64,000 nucleotides of DNA from Allodiplogaster sudhausi (GCA_945643635.1 CALZFC010000058.1:1859001-1923000), one strand, 5' to 3'; counted from the stretch's first letter, positions 11,864-24,400 are shown. Made by a program: numbers and translations. The notes: generated from the sequence alone by a model not told the origin.

Positions 11864-13499
11864 GGAGGGAACGAGAAAGAAGGTAAAGGAAAGCCCAGCA
11901 TTTAGAATACCGTGATGAATCTAAGATGGATCTTGTTTCAATCTTCATGCGTAAGATTGATCAAGTTCGAGAAGAGAAGCTACTAGAGTCGCAGACGGTG
12001 AACCTTTTGCTAAATAAATGGACATTTATGTATGTACATACATACATACATCGACTTGTTTTTTTTATATTGGCATTACCAGAAAGATTATTTTCACCAC
12101 TTGTGATTGATATATACATGTATGTATGTACATAGATACATACATACATATCAGTCTCACGAGAGACGAGAGACGATACAAATGTACATAGATATGTATG
12201 TACATTTGTGTGTATGTACATATGAACATACATATGTATTTATCTTAAAATGTCAAGTATTTTAATGTGTGCTAGGAAGATGGCTGGATATTTGTTGTAG
12301 AACGAGGGGGAAGAGAAGGATGAAGAAGAGTCGGAGTCGGAGTTGTTCACGGAGTCGATGCTCGTGATGGTAATGACCGAGCTTTTCTTCGCTGCAATTC
12401 AAACGGAGTGCAACACTTTCGGCTGGGCCTTCCTCTTCCTCTCCACTCATCCGGAAATCCAAGAGTACACCCGAGAACACATCTGGAATGCGGTCCGATC
12501 TTTTAATCCGCAAATTTTATAATCATACCAAATTTTCCGTCGAAAGCTTGCACATAAGTATAAATAACATATACTGTTTTTGATTGTGTTTTTGCTGCTG
12601 TTTATAACCGCTGGTGTTTGATGGTCGTGCTTGCAAATATCCATCATTCGCAACGGTTGTACCCCAATGGTATCGCGATTTCGCTATTTTAATGTATCTT
12701 TTTCTTGTGTGTAAAAATATTGAAGATGAAGACTATAATATTGAAGGTTGGTCGGGAAGGAGAAATCACGCAAGACACGCGAGCTTCTCTTCCATTCCTC
12801 GAGGCAGTCATCGCTGAGACTCAGCGATCTTCCAACATTGCCCCCTTCAGCATGTTCCATCAGGTCAGACACATCTTTCTCATGGCCATATCCAAACTGT
12901 TTGCTACTCTTCAGAATCGTGAAGAAGCTGTTGTTGGTGGCTACCGTATTCCAGCCAATTCGATTATCATGATGAATCTCTTCAGTACTTTGACGGATCC
13001 GGAGAACTTTCCTGGTGGGACCACAAAGAATTCTTCGAGGAAGAAAGTGCACATGTCTTACGTTGTAAATGTCCTCAGATCCAGAAGAGTTTCGTCCGGG
13101 CCGCTTCATGAGTGAAGACGGCTCGAGTCTCTGCGCGGCCAAGCTGCGTCTCTCTGTTCCCTACGGCGTTGGCCCTCGCATTTGTATGGGAGAAGCCATC
13201 GCGAGGTTGGCCAGCGGACTCCTTACTTCACTAACAATCGCATGAGTTGCAACTTGCTGATTCTTATTGCCCATTTTGTAAAATGCATTTTTTTTATCCG
13301 GTTGTCAACAACGCTAAGAATCAATGGGAATACCTAGAACATGAAGAATGTTTTCAGATGTGAGTTGTTCACGGTGATAGGCCGCCTTCTTCAGCGCTTT
13401 CGCTTCTCTCTCATAGAAGGAGAGAATTACTCCCTTGAGAAGGAGATGGTTCTCACCATTCATCCCAAACCATATCGATTACGAATTCAGTTTGCATAG
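9441..13499 (+). CDS. Cytochrome P450, microsomal, CYP2-clan-like, 12 exons
   Basis: Haem monooxygenase of the endoplasmic reticulum. Exons in phase: 9441-9531, 9676-9820, 10377-10531, 11089-11317, 11430-11561, 11620-11699, 11906-11997, 12301-12492, 12747-12863, 12915-13014, 13079-13205, 13358-13499; 533 residues. The first 20 residues form a hydrophobic anchor, followed by the hinge LPPGPGWRLPLLG. Later come the K-helix ETQR, the FRPGRF (PERF-like) motif and the haem loop PYGVGPRICMGEAIAR with the ligand Cys (Tyr replaces the usual Phe). The I-helix reads AAIQTECNTF instead of AGxD/ETT, so the conserved acid is missing. The C-helix Trp is not seen at HGSNILRSF. Introns at 9821-10376 and 11700-11905 carry CT/GA repeats. 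The third exon's 3' end and the start of the fifth are the weakest boundaries. Substrate cannot be inferred. Confidence 0.88.
10140..10315. repeat. (GA)n-rich tract in a P450 intron
   Basis: Interrupted GAGAGA repeats in the second P450 intron. The preceding part of the same intron (9877-9925) is CT-rich on the same strand, so one intron carries both complementary repeats and could fold back on itself. Confidence 0.9.
11720..11870. repeat. (GA)n-rich tract in a P450 intron
   Basis: About 150 bp of interrupted GA repeats fills most of the 206-bp intron between the sixth and seventh P450 exons. Confidence 0.9.
12025..12240. repeat. TACA/TGTA tetranucleotide-rich stretch
   Basis: Repeated TACA and TGTA words on both strands inside the P450 intron 11998-12300. 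Similar words recur near 15990-16035, 47865-47920 and 50040-50090, so this is a dispersed simple-sequence type in this genome. Confidence 0.75.
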
Positions 13500-14355
13500 C
13501 TCATCCACTCAGCTCTCGCTGATGAATCCCCGATCTCAAATTCACTCTCACTTTTGTATTTGGAATTCAATTCCGCTGAAAGATATTGATCTCATCATAG
13601 TGTTCTTTTATATCTAATTGGGAGTCAGATTTAGAGATAGAATTATTATATTTGTCAGTACAAAGCTTTCAATATTTCTCACTTTTCCGTGAGTGTTGCA
13701 ATGTGTCAGATACGGCTATCCATTTCAACTTACGGGATAACTCTAATTAGTCGAATGAGGGCTAACTCAAGGCAACCGCCAATATCGGTCAATAAGCAGA
13801 TACATATATTTCCAAGTTGTTGCTTCAAGAGATAAAATCTTTGGTATTCACGTCTGACAATAAAACAAATGTCGCTGTTTGAAACGGAAGACTGCATAGA
13901 AAGTCTTGCAAAGTACACACAATCAAAATACATTGTTAACCGGCACATTCTGTTGAAAACTGATTACAGAATTAGATTCAGAATCGTAAGGCGAATCTTT
14001 ACATCGTATGAACATGCGTGATAAGTTCTCATTTATCGATTTCCGTTATCAATGATACAATCTTTAATTTTATTATTTGGGGATGTGGGTAGAGACAAAA
14101 TAATGGTACAGGAAAAATTTAATTGAAAAATATTTAAAACGAAATTTTTTATAGGCAAAAACTGATAACTTCTTATCAAATGATAAAAAAAATTATCGAT
14201 TTTTAACAGTAGCATCCTTACTCTATAAGCAAACTAATGTACCACTTAAAATATTTTAGTTTTTCCTAGAACAATAGTTATGAACGAGGATGCATTTGGA
14301 CGCGTCCGACTCGTCCGACGCGTCCTTGGTACCAAGATCCTGGGCGGGACTGTAA
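13500..14355. other. AT-rich gap, no gene recognised
   Basis: The stretch between the P450 stop and the next candidate gene is AT-rich, with stops in all frames. AATAAA near 13858 could end the P450 transcript. A frame opening at 14281 shows no family resemblance. Confidence 0.4.
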
Positions 14356-15189
14356 ATGGAAGACAAGGAACAGAAGAGTGGTGCAAGCAAAGCGAAAGCT
14401 GCAAGAAAAATGTTGTAGAAATGCTTCACTTTTGCAACTTGACCTGCGAATCGTGGGAATGGGAAGAGAGATGTCGTCACTACGATATACGAAAGCGAAC
14501 GGAATAAATGTGAGTTGTTGCCAACGTTCCTGCATATCTTTATTATTTTCTTTTTTTCGTACACTGTGGAACTTGGCTAGCCCTTTGTTCCTAAGATTAG
14601 AGAGAAAGAAGGCTCAAACTATTTTAGAACGATATTATCCTTTAGTTGTAGTCCTTCCCGTGCTGCGTCATCCCTTGAATGTTTCCAGCACGAGAATAGT
14701 TGTAGAAATGAACGGCTAACTGCACGCGGACTGCTCAGTTCTCTACATCCGCTGACTAATAATTTGGCTAATCACTCTGTAATGACATTTGTGAAGGAGA
14801 AGAGAAAGAAATGGAAAGACTAGATATTGAAGTGAAGACTGTGAGCGGAGGTGAGTAGGAGAACCCTCGCTCAAGATTTCCGAAGATTTTTTTTCAAGGT
14901 ACATATGCTATCTCTATCTAAATGAATGATAATTTTCTACATTTTTTGTAATGTTTTCGTAGAACTCTTTGAGTGGAAGTGGCCACACTCAATTCCCTCC
15001 CTCCTAATTTTGGACTTGGCATTTCTTTCTTTCTCTTTTTCTCTTTTTCTCTCTTCCTATCCCAGATACTTTCCCATTCCTCTTTCTGTCTCGTCCTTTT
15101 TTTTTTTAATTTCCGGCCATTTCCCACATCCCAATTCAGTGTCAATGGGCCATAGTCAACGTCTGGAAGCCAGAAGAAGAAGAAGATGA
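14356..15189 (+). CDS. Candidate small gene of unknown function (unresolved model)
   Basis: An ATG at 14356 opens a charged frame (MEDKEQKSGASKAKAARK). An overlapping frame then runs through LLQLDLRIVGMGREM to a strong donor (AAT|GTGAGT) near 14511. Joining them requires one base less in the five-A run near 14411. A second exon-like piece (KEMERLDIEVKTVSG, ending at GAG|GTGAGT near 14850) and a third after CAATTCAG near 15139 (ending VSMGHSQRLEARRRRR and stop) fit in phase. A competing frame of the third piece reads WAIVNVWKPEEEEDEW. The product would be short, basic and coiled-coil-like. I do not recognise it. Confidence 0.25.
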
Positions 15190-15209
15190 GTGGACAATCA
15201 GCCTCTTCA

Positions 15210-15215
15210 CTTTCC

Positions 15216-15263
<48 letters not shown>

Positions 15264-15443
15264 CGCGTTCTCTGCGTTTTCTTTCTCTTACCTTGCAGAT
15301 CTTTCACATGCCTGTGTCTTTCCACTATTTCTCATTTCCCGGTCTTCTTTTCATTTTTTCATGCTCTCTTCCAATCTTTGTTTCGCATTTTCTCTCCATC
15401 TCACTTGCATCGCTGTCTCTCTCTCTCTCGCTCTCTGTCTCTC

Positions 15444-15486
<43 letters not shown>

Positions 15487-15540
15487 CTCTTTCTCTCTCT
15501 CTCCCTCCCATGCTCTGTCTCTCTCTCTCTCTACCCTTCA
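15210..15540. repeat. CT-rich microsatellite block
   Basis: Two CT tracts (about 15210-15262 and 15415-15535) separated by pyrimidine-rich sequence. The Ser/Leu-rich reading frames through it are repeat artefacts. Confidence 0.9.
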
Positions 15541-16469
15541 CCCTTTTTTCTCACAATCAGTTCGCTCCACTTATCTTCTTCATATTTTCGCACGAGTTCG
15601 CAATGTTCCCGGATATCATTGAAGAATAAAGAAAAGGATCGCTATTGCTGTGATAGTCCATCAGAGTACCTTGTGATGCTCAATTAGCCATTCTCAAGTG
15701 AGAGAGAGAATGCTTGAGTTCTGCCCCGTCAGCGACCTTCACGTGATTGAAAATCATAAATATGTAGTTCCGTTTTCTCATCGCTTTGTCACATTTCACA
15801 CTCTTCATTAATCAGTAAGAAGTTTGCAAGGATCAAGTGGAAACTAATCTATGCATAATCTTTGTCACCCCCCCCCCCTCAAGCCCCTCGTTCCGCCCAT
15901 AAATTGTAAATGCAAAGCAGGTGAATAATCAGTGTTCGGTATGATGAACAGTGCTGTGCTACAGATTTGCTTATATGCATAAATGGTAGTTTTTATGCAT
16001 ACATACATACATCTTTGTACATACATACATACATCTGGTACCCAAATCGGTCTTTATGTTTGCGAATGAATGCCAACTCTCTGGACCCACGCGCAAAATG
16101 CAAAGTGAATCCCTTGCACTCCCTACTTAATTAAATGGTTGTCACGATTCTTTTCTCTACCTTCGAACGGTGACGATGCCTGGTTTAAAGTTGCAATCTT
16201 CCAGGCTTAATGTATAGCTATTTTGAGCGGCAGGATCTAGAACTTTATCAAAAAATGAATGTATTAACAAGCATACACATCGTAGGAAGTAGTGGTGTTA
16301 CCGAGAAAGATTAACATACAACAAATGCTTCCGCAGAAGTTGTGAATGAGTCGCATGATTACATTTATAACTTTTGTACATGGCTTGTTTTCCATATCGT
16401 CTTTCGGTCCGTTACAAGTGTCATTGGCACTGCCTCGTGTGCTGTGCCGTCATCCACTCATCCCATTTA

Positions 16470-16527
16470 TCTGCCTCTCTCTCTCTCATTCTTTCTTTCT
16501 CTTTCTATCTCCCCTCTCTCTCACTCT

Positions 16528-16589
<62 letters not shown>

Positions 16590-16660
16590 ACCTCTCCCCT
16601 CTCTCTCCCTCTGTCATTCTCTCTCTCTCTCTCTCTCTCGCTCTCTGTCCCTCCCTGTTC
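16470..16660. repeat. CT-rich microsatellite block
   Basis: Long CT tract with interspersed CCT words, upstream of the secreted-protein gene that starts at 16896. Confidence 0.9.
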
Positions 16661-16895
16661 TTCTAAACTTCTCTTCCACTTGAAATGGACATCGTTACCG
16701 TCACCATATTATCCTACTTCGGAATCTCACATCACTTGGCCAACTCATTGTTATTCTATCGTTTGTATCTAGTTTAGTACATTAGCCCTCGAAGTAGAAC
16801 ATGTTCTGTAATGAGTACGCTTTAAGAGTCATTAACTCGACTTGGAAGGGACTGCCGGGGGAGCAGCCGACCACCCCAAGGGAAGCAGCAACAGA

Positions 16896-17379
16896 ATGAG
16901 ATTGTCACTCCGCGCCCTCCTCTCTGTCCTGCTCTGTCTTCTGCATCTCGGAAACACTGGTGGGTTTCTTGCATTCATGATCTGCCTGGAGAAGAGTTCA
17001 AAGTTTAACCTTGATATAATGAATAATAATGCCAGGCCTTTAAATGTTGAGCCATTTTCCGAGTGGCACTGGCATCAATTAACAACAGACAACTAAGGAG
17101 ACCCTTCGAAAGTGCACCCCTCTTCTTCTCATGAATATTTATCTCAATTTTTGCAAAATCGCCATTTCCATCTACTTAAAAAATTGACTCCAGCTCTCAT
17201 TTCCTTTGGAGCCGAATGGTAACGCTCTAGTCTGATGTATTCGACTTCTCTCAAACTGGGCAGGTTGTAGTCAGAGGTGCCACTGGAATACTGTTTTTTA
17301 GTGAAAAATAAAGAAATAAAGAGAGTGAGATTAAATATGTAGGCCAGACAGTCAAACAGACAGCGCAAGCAAGAGAGCA

Positions 17380-17410
<31 letters not shown>

Positions 17411-18045
17411 CAATTAAAAAGAGAAAGGCATAGATAGAAAGAGATTAGGAGAGAGGACGAGGATGTTGACAGTGAGCGTGAAAACAATCTCGTTTAGCAG
17501 ATCCCTATTTATTGCTCCCCCCCTCTTTCTATCTCTTCTTCTCAGCACGCAACATCAACTTCTGTGCAAATTGCACAGCGGATATAAAAGAAACCCACGT
17601 GTTGACGGATCTCCCCATGTAGTGAAACAGAGTGGCCTAGCCTCGAGTTGTAGTTGCTGGCTGCACTGCAGTGGAGTCTTTCCAGGAATGCATCCTTTAA
17701 AGAGTGCTCATCAGCTCCATTCCATTAATGGTCCATAAAAGTGCAGTCGAGCCGCCAGGAGAATGTGTGACAGTGTAGGTGGTTAGAGAAGATATTTTCC
17801 TCTCTTTTGCAGTGTCTGGTGACGAATTGGTTAGAGAGTGGCAGTCGGAGAGAGTGCAGACAGAGCCAGCTTCTCCCCTCTCCTCTTTGCCCTTTCCTCT
17901 CCGCATCCGTCGCAACTCTCTCTTCTTCTCCAAGTTGCATCGCAAGTCAGGCTGGGTGGCTGATCCGTTGCTCGGCCCGGCCAGTGGAAGTTTCCCCGGC
18001 ATCAAGAGATTTGTCATTTCCCCTATTTACGGCACATTTGAATAG
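16896..18045 (+). CDS. Small secreted protein or peptide precursor, 98 residues
   Basis: Exon 16896-16959 encodes a textbook signal peptide (MRLSLRALLSVLLCLLHLGN). It ends at ACTG|GTGGGT, and the phase continues into 17813-18045 after TTTTGCAG, reading VSGDELVREWQSE and ending ISPIYGTFE and TAG. The mature part has no cysteine. It contains basic sites (RIRR, HRK, GIKR) that could be prohormone cleavage sites, which suggests a neuropeptide or hormone precursor, but no known peptide family is recognised. A possible cassette exon at 17546-17622, after CTTCTCAG, also joins in phase but brings a stop at 17620-17622; it would give a 45-residue product. Two exons with compatible phases and a clear signal peptide make a real gene likely. 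Confidence 0.6.
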
Positions 18046-18718
18046 GACTAAGGGGACACGGAATGTTTGGATTGAAGATTCTTCTTGGAACACATAACTC
18101 ATGAATGACGTGGGTTTGTGAATAGAAAGAGGGATTCTATGCAATGTTTCTTTCCTGTCTGTTTCTATGCAAGAGCCAATGAATAAGATCTCATCGCTAT
18201 CACTGCACAGGTATCTAATCTCCCCGTAATCTTCAAGATTTGTTCCATTTAATAAGCACTGATCTCAGGGGCTAAAAGAATACGAAACCTCTCCCCGTTT
18301 CACGCGTTGCAGTCAATTCAGAATAAACGGATGCTGCACTGTTTCATAACAAGCAACTTATAATATCTCTAACTCTCTACTCAATCTGCATTCCTATCAG
18401 CCATCGCTTCCAGCAGAACAAGACTGGCAATAAGCCAAAGTAACAATCAAATGAAACAGTAAAGGCAACTTTGAAAATTGGTATGTGAAATGAACGATTG
18501 AAAAGCAAACCGGCAGAGAATATGGGCAGCTGGCACCTTTTATGATGAACTATAACGGAATTCTTAACTAATACAACTATTTTTTTTTTGATAATTATGT
18601 TTAGCAATAACAGAGTAGTAATTCCTATGCGGGAAGTATGATTGTAAGATCTGTTCATAGAACACTGAGTGCAATAAAATGCACGAATCACGGACAGAAG
18701 TCGAGATTCGCAGGATCA

Positions 18719-19470
18719 TCAGGCAAAAGCTGCTCTTCCAGGCATGAAACTCCGAGGGTCACCGCCGCTCACCTGAACCGACCATTTATCTTGAGATATC
18801 ACGATATCATTTATGACATGATGTCAATACTTCAGCTCAGAATTACAAAGTGCATAACAACATCTCCTCTCCCGAGCCAAGCAGCCATAAATAATGTATG
18901 AAACCAGGTCGATTGAATTAGTCACTGAATCTATATTACGATGCGGAATATTGGAATAAAAGAAGATAATGAATGAAATAGAACGAACTGGAAGGCGCAC
19001 CTCGTGCAAAGAGTCGATGTCAGCAGAGAGACGGCAGCGAGTCTCTGCCTCGGCTGTTTTCCTCCTCTTCGATGGCAGAATGACAGTCGGCCCGATCTCC
19101 TTGCCCGACTCTGCCAGTTCCTTCGCTGCTTCGTACACCTCAACGGCTTCCATTTATTAAACTCTTCTTTTTATTTAGAAGACCCATGCAGTTAAAAGAC
19201 ATGCCTGCCGCAAGAAATACGGGCCCCCGCGGTTGACGATCCACGTGTAGACGTAGGATGGGATGTTTGCCTCAGGATTGTCGAAATACATTAAGACGTA
19301 GTCTGAAATTAATCACTCTTCTTTTCAATATGCATAAATAGAACCAGAAAAGCGAGAGAATGAAGACATATAAATAGAGAGGGACAGAGAAAGAGAGAGA
19401 GAGAGAAAGTGAGAGAAAGGCAGAGAGAGAGAGAGAGAAAGTGAGAGAAAGAGAGAGAGAGAGAGAGGGA

Positions 19471-19512
<42 letters not shown>

Positions 19513-20949
19513 GAATATAATGATATAAAATGAATAATTGGCATACCAAAGCCAGGCGTTTCCATGTCATGATGACAGCGAATGAACATGCTGGACGAGT
19601 AAGTTGCCACTCTCACGTCAGTTTTCCTCGACTTAGGAACAACCTCAAGCAAGTACTCGTTAATTTGTCTCGATGTGTTTGATGATTTGAGAGAATGCGA
19701 TATAAATATGAGAATAGAAAAGACCTCTTCTGGAACAGCCTCGCTCTCAATGACGATGGTCTTCTCATCCTCAGACACAATGCACTTCCTGGTGAAGACG
19801 TACTCGCGGGGGTAGAGAGGATACGGGTACTTGGCCACCCAGCGAATCAGCTGAAAGAGACTCATTCAAGGAACTGAGAGAAGCAGCGACCGCTCTTGCT
19901 TTGTCTATGACAAGTGCATATGCAATGGATTCAAAACGTTGCTCTTTGACGGAAATACAAAATAAGATAACACGGAGTAGATTGATTGACCTCTACTCGC
20001 TCGTCGTCTTGAGAGATGAGTTGCAGAGAAATAACATTGCTGTCCCACTCGGAACGGTAGGCCAAGTCATTCTGTGCATCTGAAATGTCTTCCACATTCA
20101 AAAAGCGAAAGATGAAAGAACGGCTAGGTAAAATAAATAAAACAGTTAGCGAGAGAGAACGATAACGAAGAGAGAATAGAAAGGCATTATGAAACAAATA
20201 AATAGATTGAAATTAGGAAACAAATAAATAGATTGGAAAAAACACGACATGAGAATAAGCAGAACCAAGAAAGTGTCTGGGAGTGACGTCATCGTAGGAT
20301 CCCTTGCAACAGTATTCGTAAGTTTCGAAGGATTGATCCATTCGACGACGGCGCAAGACTCGAATGGAGCCAGTCTCGTACAGGAGATGCCAGCCAGAAG
20401 ACAGCAGACGCTTTTCGTCTAAGAGAAGAGTATTTCTCTATTCTTTGTCAATCTTATTTTATTTCTTATTTGTCTTACTTATTTTTGTCTATTTTTAAAG
20501 GAAAAATTCGCAGAACTAAACTGAAGCAAGATTCAGGGAAAAGATTGTCATCGCCCCATGATTTCAGTAGAGGAACAATATTGCAGCTAACCAAAATGGT
20601 CTTCAGGGTGTTTCGCTTCTTCTAGAACATTCCTCCTCGCCTCCTCTTTTTCCTCTTCCTTCTCTTTCTTTACCGAAATAGCAGCCGCGGCTGCAACCAA
20701 AACATTGCTCTTTCTTCCCGTTGTCCATCCTCCTTCGTTCCTCAATATTAGTACACCTTATTAGAAAGCACTCACTTCAAACGTATTTATTAAACATTGT
20801 AATATTCAAACAAACAGTTCAACTGACCTATTGCCTCGTATCCTTCGGAGGGAATTGAATCCACCCGGCGAGAAGAGAAACCGCGAAATGGAGCGGACCC
20901 AGGAGTGACAGAAACGAGGTCTTTGCCTGACAGCGGCGCTCAGAAACAT
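18719..20949 (-). CDS. STARD7: STARD7-like START-domain lipid transfer protein, 9 exons
   Basis: STARD7 carries phosphatidylcholine to mitochondria. Exons on the minus strand: 20949-20828, 20740-20592, 20418-20266, 20079-19991, 19850-19725, 19643-19547, 19302-19201, 19146-19001, 18772-18719; 345 residues, all phases consistent. The first exon encodes an Arg/Ser-rich leader without acidic residues (MFLSAAVRQRPRFCHSW), typical of a mitochondrial presequence. The START domain shows YDDVTPRHFLDAQNDLAYR, then EWDSNVISLQLI, WVAKYPYPLYPREYVFTRK and DNPEANIPSYVYTWIVN, matching STARD7 rather than other START proteins. It is shorter than vertebrate STARD7 and lacks a long N-terminal linker. A GA repeat (19378-19510) fills most of intron 6. 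The C-terminal two exons were joined by phase and are slightly less certain. Confidence 0.9.
19378..19510. repeat. (GA)n tract in STARD7 intron
   Basis: Interrupted GA repeat on the plus strand, that is CT on the sense strand of the STARD7-like gene, between exons 6 and 7. Confidence 0.9.
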
Positions 20950-21440
20950 CCTCCCAAACACGGTCAACCCGACCCCCTCACTTCATTCACAGAATATACT
21001 TAGTCGTAGCTGAAAAGAATAACGCTAAACTTCCCTGAACAGACTCAGACGGTATTTCAGGATAGAATGAGATAACGCGGAGCGTAGAACATTTTCATAC
21101 TTTTCATCTTGCAAAATCACCAAAAAAACCCAAGTAATAACTTCTTCTTTATCACACAGTCGTAACAGAATATTGAAAATATTGTTAAGCAAACTGCTCC
21201 TTAATATACATACAAAGAAAGGTGCATATTAGGGACATGGATTTGTATGGAAATGATGTATAATGTAAGGAAGTGAAATAATAATTAAGGCAGCATGTTC
21301 AAAGGATACTCTGAATAGTCTGGAGTGTATGACTAACGTATTTTCAATCAAGCAGTGCTAACACGAGAGCCACCAATGCAACCTGTAGAAGCATCCCAGC
21401 AGTTGGGTGGAAAAGAAAAGGAAGAAAAGAGAAGGCCCCC

Positions 21441-24400
21441 TCAGGGGAGGGAGAGAGTGCCTTCGATCTCCTCCAGAAGGGGCTCCATTCTCTCCCCCAT
21501 TCTCATGAGGATTCCCGTGTTTGTGTCGGGGAAGCAATGATGTACACGACCATTGGAGAAAGCACCAGAACGGCTACCTAGAGAGCACCTTTCGTTTTCT
21601 ACTTCTCTTATCTCAACGAGCTCTCTTTCCGACTTTCTCTTTTTATCATCATTCCCCTTTCATCTCCTAAAAAAGTGAATGAAGCTAACACTCATCAATG
21701 TAAAATTCCAAACATATCATAATGATTCTAATCCGAACCTGGCGCTGTTCGTAGAAGTAGACCGAGCATTTGGGAGCGCCTGCAACAGACGAAATTGCGC
21801 CTTCTGAGTATCAACGGCAATTCACACTTTCCATAATATTTCATTACTTGATGATTACCATCATCACCAAGTGGACCGTGAAATAGGCATGGTGTGGGGA
21901 GTAGTGAGGATGGGTTTGAATGTTGATGTGCAAGTTGGCCGGGTACGGTAGCAGTTGAGCAAAGGGTTAAAGAGGAGGGAGTAGACATTTCTACGATCGC
22001 TGGTCGTAGAGTGTAGGGTGACTTTGTTTTTGGATGTGTTTTCCATAGTTTTTGTTTTTCAGGAGTTGTTAGTTGAAGATATGGTTGGTTGTGTTAGTTT
22101 TTAACACTTCTAGTTAGAATTACTAGTGTGTCTTGAGGGCGGTATTACGTTTTAATTCCAGGATATCAGAAGCGAATCTACTTTTGGCGGCCATTCGGCG
22201 CAAGAGCCAGCGGAGTTAGAGCCGGATGTCGGGTGGCAGACTACACAAGTAGCGCTCCTTCCCGGTCCGCTCGGAGAGGGGCCACGAGTCGCCTGATAAG
22301 GTAGTTTTCTGTTGCAATGAACCCCACACAACCAGAGCTGGTTGCCCTCCCTCGTGGGGAGGAAGACGGGTACTCATGGGACCCGTATCCGTTTGCACTC
22401 CCTTGATGAGGGACTGTAAACTAGTGTAGTAAGGGACGGGTCCTCATGGGACCCGTATCCGTTGGCCGTCCCTGAGGGGCTGTAAACTAATGTTAAGATC
22501 AGTTAAAGGTGGATTTAACGTCGATCTGATTGCAGTGGTGAGAGAGGACGAGAGGCCGTGGCCTGAATAACTCCCCGGGCGGAAGCAGGCGGAGCAGGCT
22601 CTTCCGGGATAAGAGGATCTGAGTTAGTTGGGTCAAGACTAGTCCTTACATCAGCCGTTAAAGGAGGTTTTGACTTCGATGTGATTGCAGTGGTGCGAAT
22701 GCCCGAGGCCGAGTGCTGAAGCGGACTCCGGGCGAGCAGGCGGAGAAGCTCCTCCGCTTCAGCGAAGCCGGTTTAGTGTACGTTTGCTTAAGAGCTGCCC
22801 CTTACATGAGGGAGTAGTATCACTGCAGTGGGGTTTTTCTTACGCGTGGCGGTCCTCCCTTCCTCAGTTAGGACCCACACCCGTTCCTTGTTTTCATGAG
22901 GGAGGAACCGCGTATTTAGTGGGAAGGCTCGTCTTCCCTAGAGAGGATTTGGGTCCTCTCATAGGACCCCTAATCATTTCGATTTTAACTGTGTCGGCGA
23001 AGGTGCATTTAATTCGATCGGATTGCAGTTATCCGATAGAGAGCAAGGCCGTGGCTAAAGCGCTCTCCGGGCGGGAACAAGCGAAGAGGCGCCTCGGGAG
23101 GCCTCTCCCGGAATGCAGACCGGGCGGCAGGCAGTCCGGAGGCACGGTCTCTTCACGGAGAGGGCCCTCGCCTTTTGCAACCGCCCAGACGCTCGCGTCA
23201 GGGCAGACGCGCTGTATGAAGAGGAGCGGGGTTAGTAGACGTGTCACTCAGACTCGTTCCCTTTTCATGAATGTGAAACCGGGTAGTTAGTTTGAATCTT
23301 TTCTTCCGGAGAGGCGATTCGGCCCTCCTACCCCTAATCGTTGAATTCAACTCTATCAGTCGAATTGCAGTGTCCGAGAAAGAGCGAGGACGATGACAGA
23401 AGCGGGCTCCGGGCTCTAGAAGGCGGAGTTCTCTCCACCATCGGAAGAGGATCTGGGTTAGTAGAGGAAAAGTTGAATGCTTAGTGTCCCACATTTACTT
23501 TGTGTGAATAAGTAGGCTCACATATCATGGAGGTTGTCCTACATAGGGGCTTCAGACATCAAGTAGTACCCATACATATGGCTGTTTATGGTTCAGTCAC
23601 CTTGAGAGTCAATACGGCATTTTTTCCTTGTCCGCCCTCAGGGGTAAGCTCGGGGTATCAGTTAGGACCCCTACCAGTTGGCGGTTCAAACGGGCATCTG
23701 GATATGTATTCGAAGCCCTGAATTGGAGATACAGATAGCTGAGCGAAGGCAAGATAAACAGTGATGGTTTTTACTGTCCAATCATGGCTAGGGTCTCAAC
23801 ATGGCGGATGTTTTCCTCCCTCAGTGGAAAATTCGGGTTCTCAATTACAACCCACATTCGTGTCGTAATAAGACAGTCAGATCTCGAGATATGTCAGCTA
23901 GGAATTTAACTCGGTGGTTATAGTGAGAGGTGTAACCATAAGGGACTAGGTCTCTTAACTGTTTTCTAACCGTATATATCTTGCAGTTGATTGGGACGGT
24001 GCGAGCAGGAGGCTCTCTTCGCCATCCAGAAGCGGGAGCAGCGAGGGGCAATCAGGCGGGAAACGGTTCGACCCGCTCTACCAGGAGGCACAGGACAGTT
24101 GAACTGATCAGGTTAGACATGGCCTTATTCATGGATGTTAAAAGGGTTCTGGACCACTCTGGAGGTTACCCTGGAAACTTAGAAGAAGTAGCAGGCGGTC
24201 AAGGCCAGAAGAGGGTTACTTACGGACCAGGGCTGGTCAATTAGCAGGCGTTTAGCGGCGGAAGCCATGGGCAAAATCAGACTAGATACGTCCTGGGAAG
24301 TAGGGGCTTCCATGGCCTTGCTCACGGTTCGCTTTACCTCGTAGAGGGAAGGCTGGTATAATTACTTGGTCTTCTCCTTGAATGGGAGATTCCCTCGGTC

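Noticed and set aside
22685..23290. 201-codon frame in the intronic repeat element
   Set aside because: No conserved domain, spans the degenerate internal repeats, and is likely a chance opening in GC-rich sequence.
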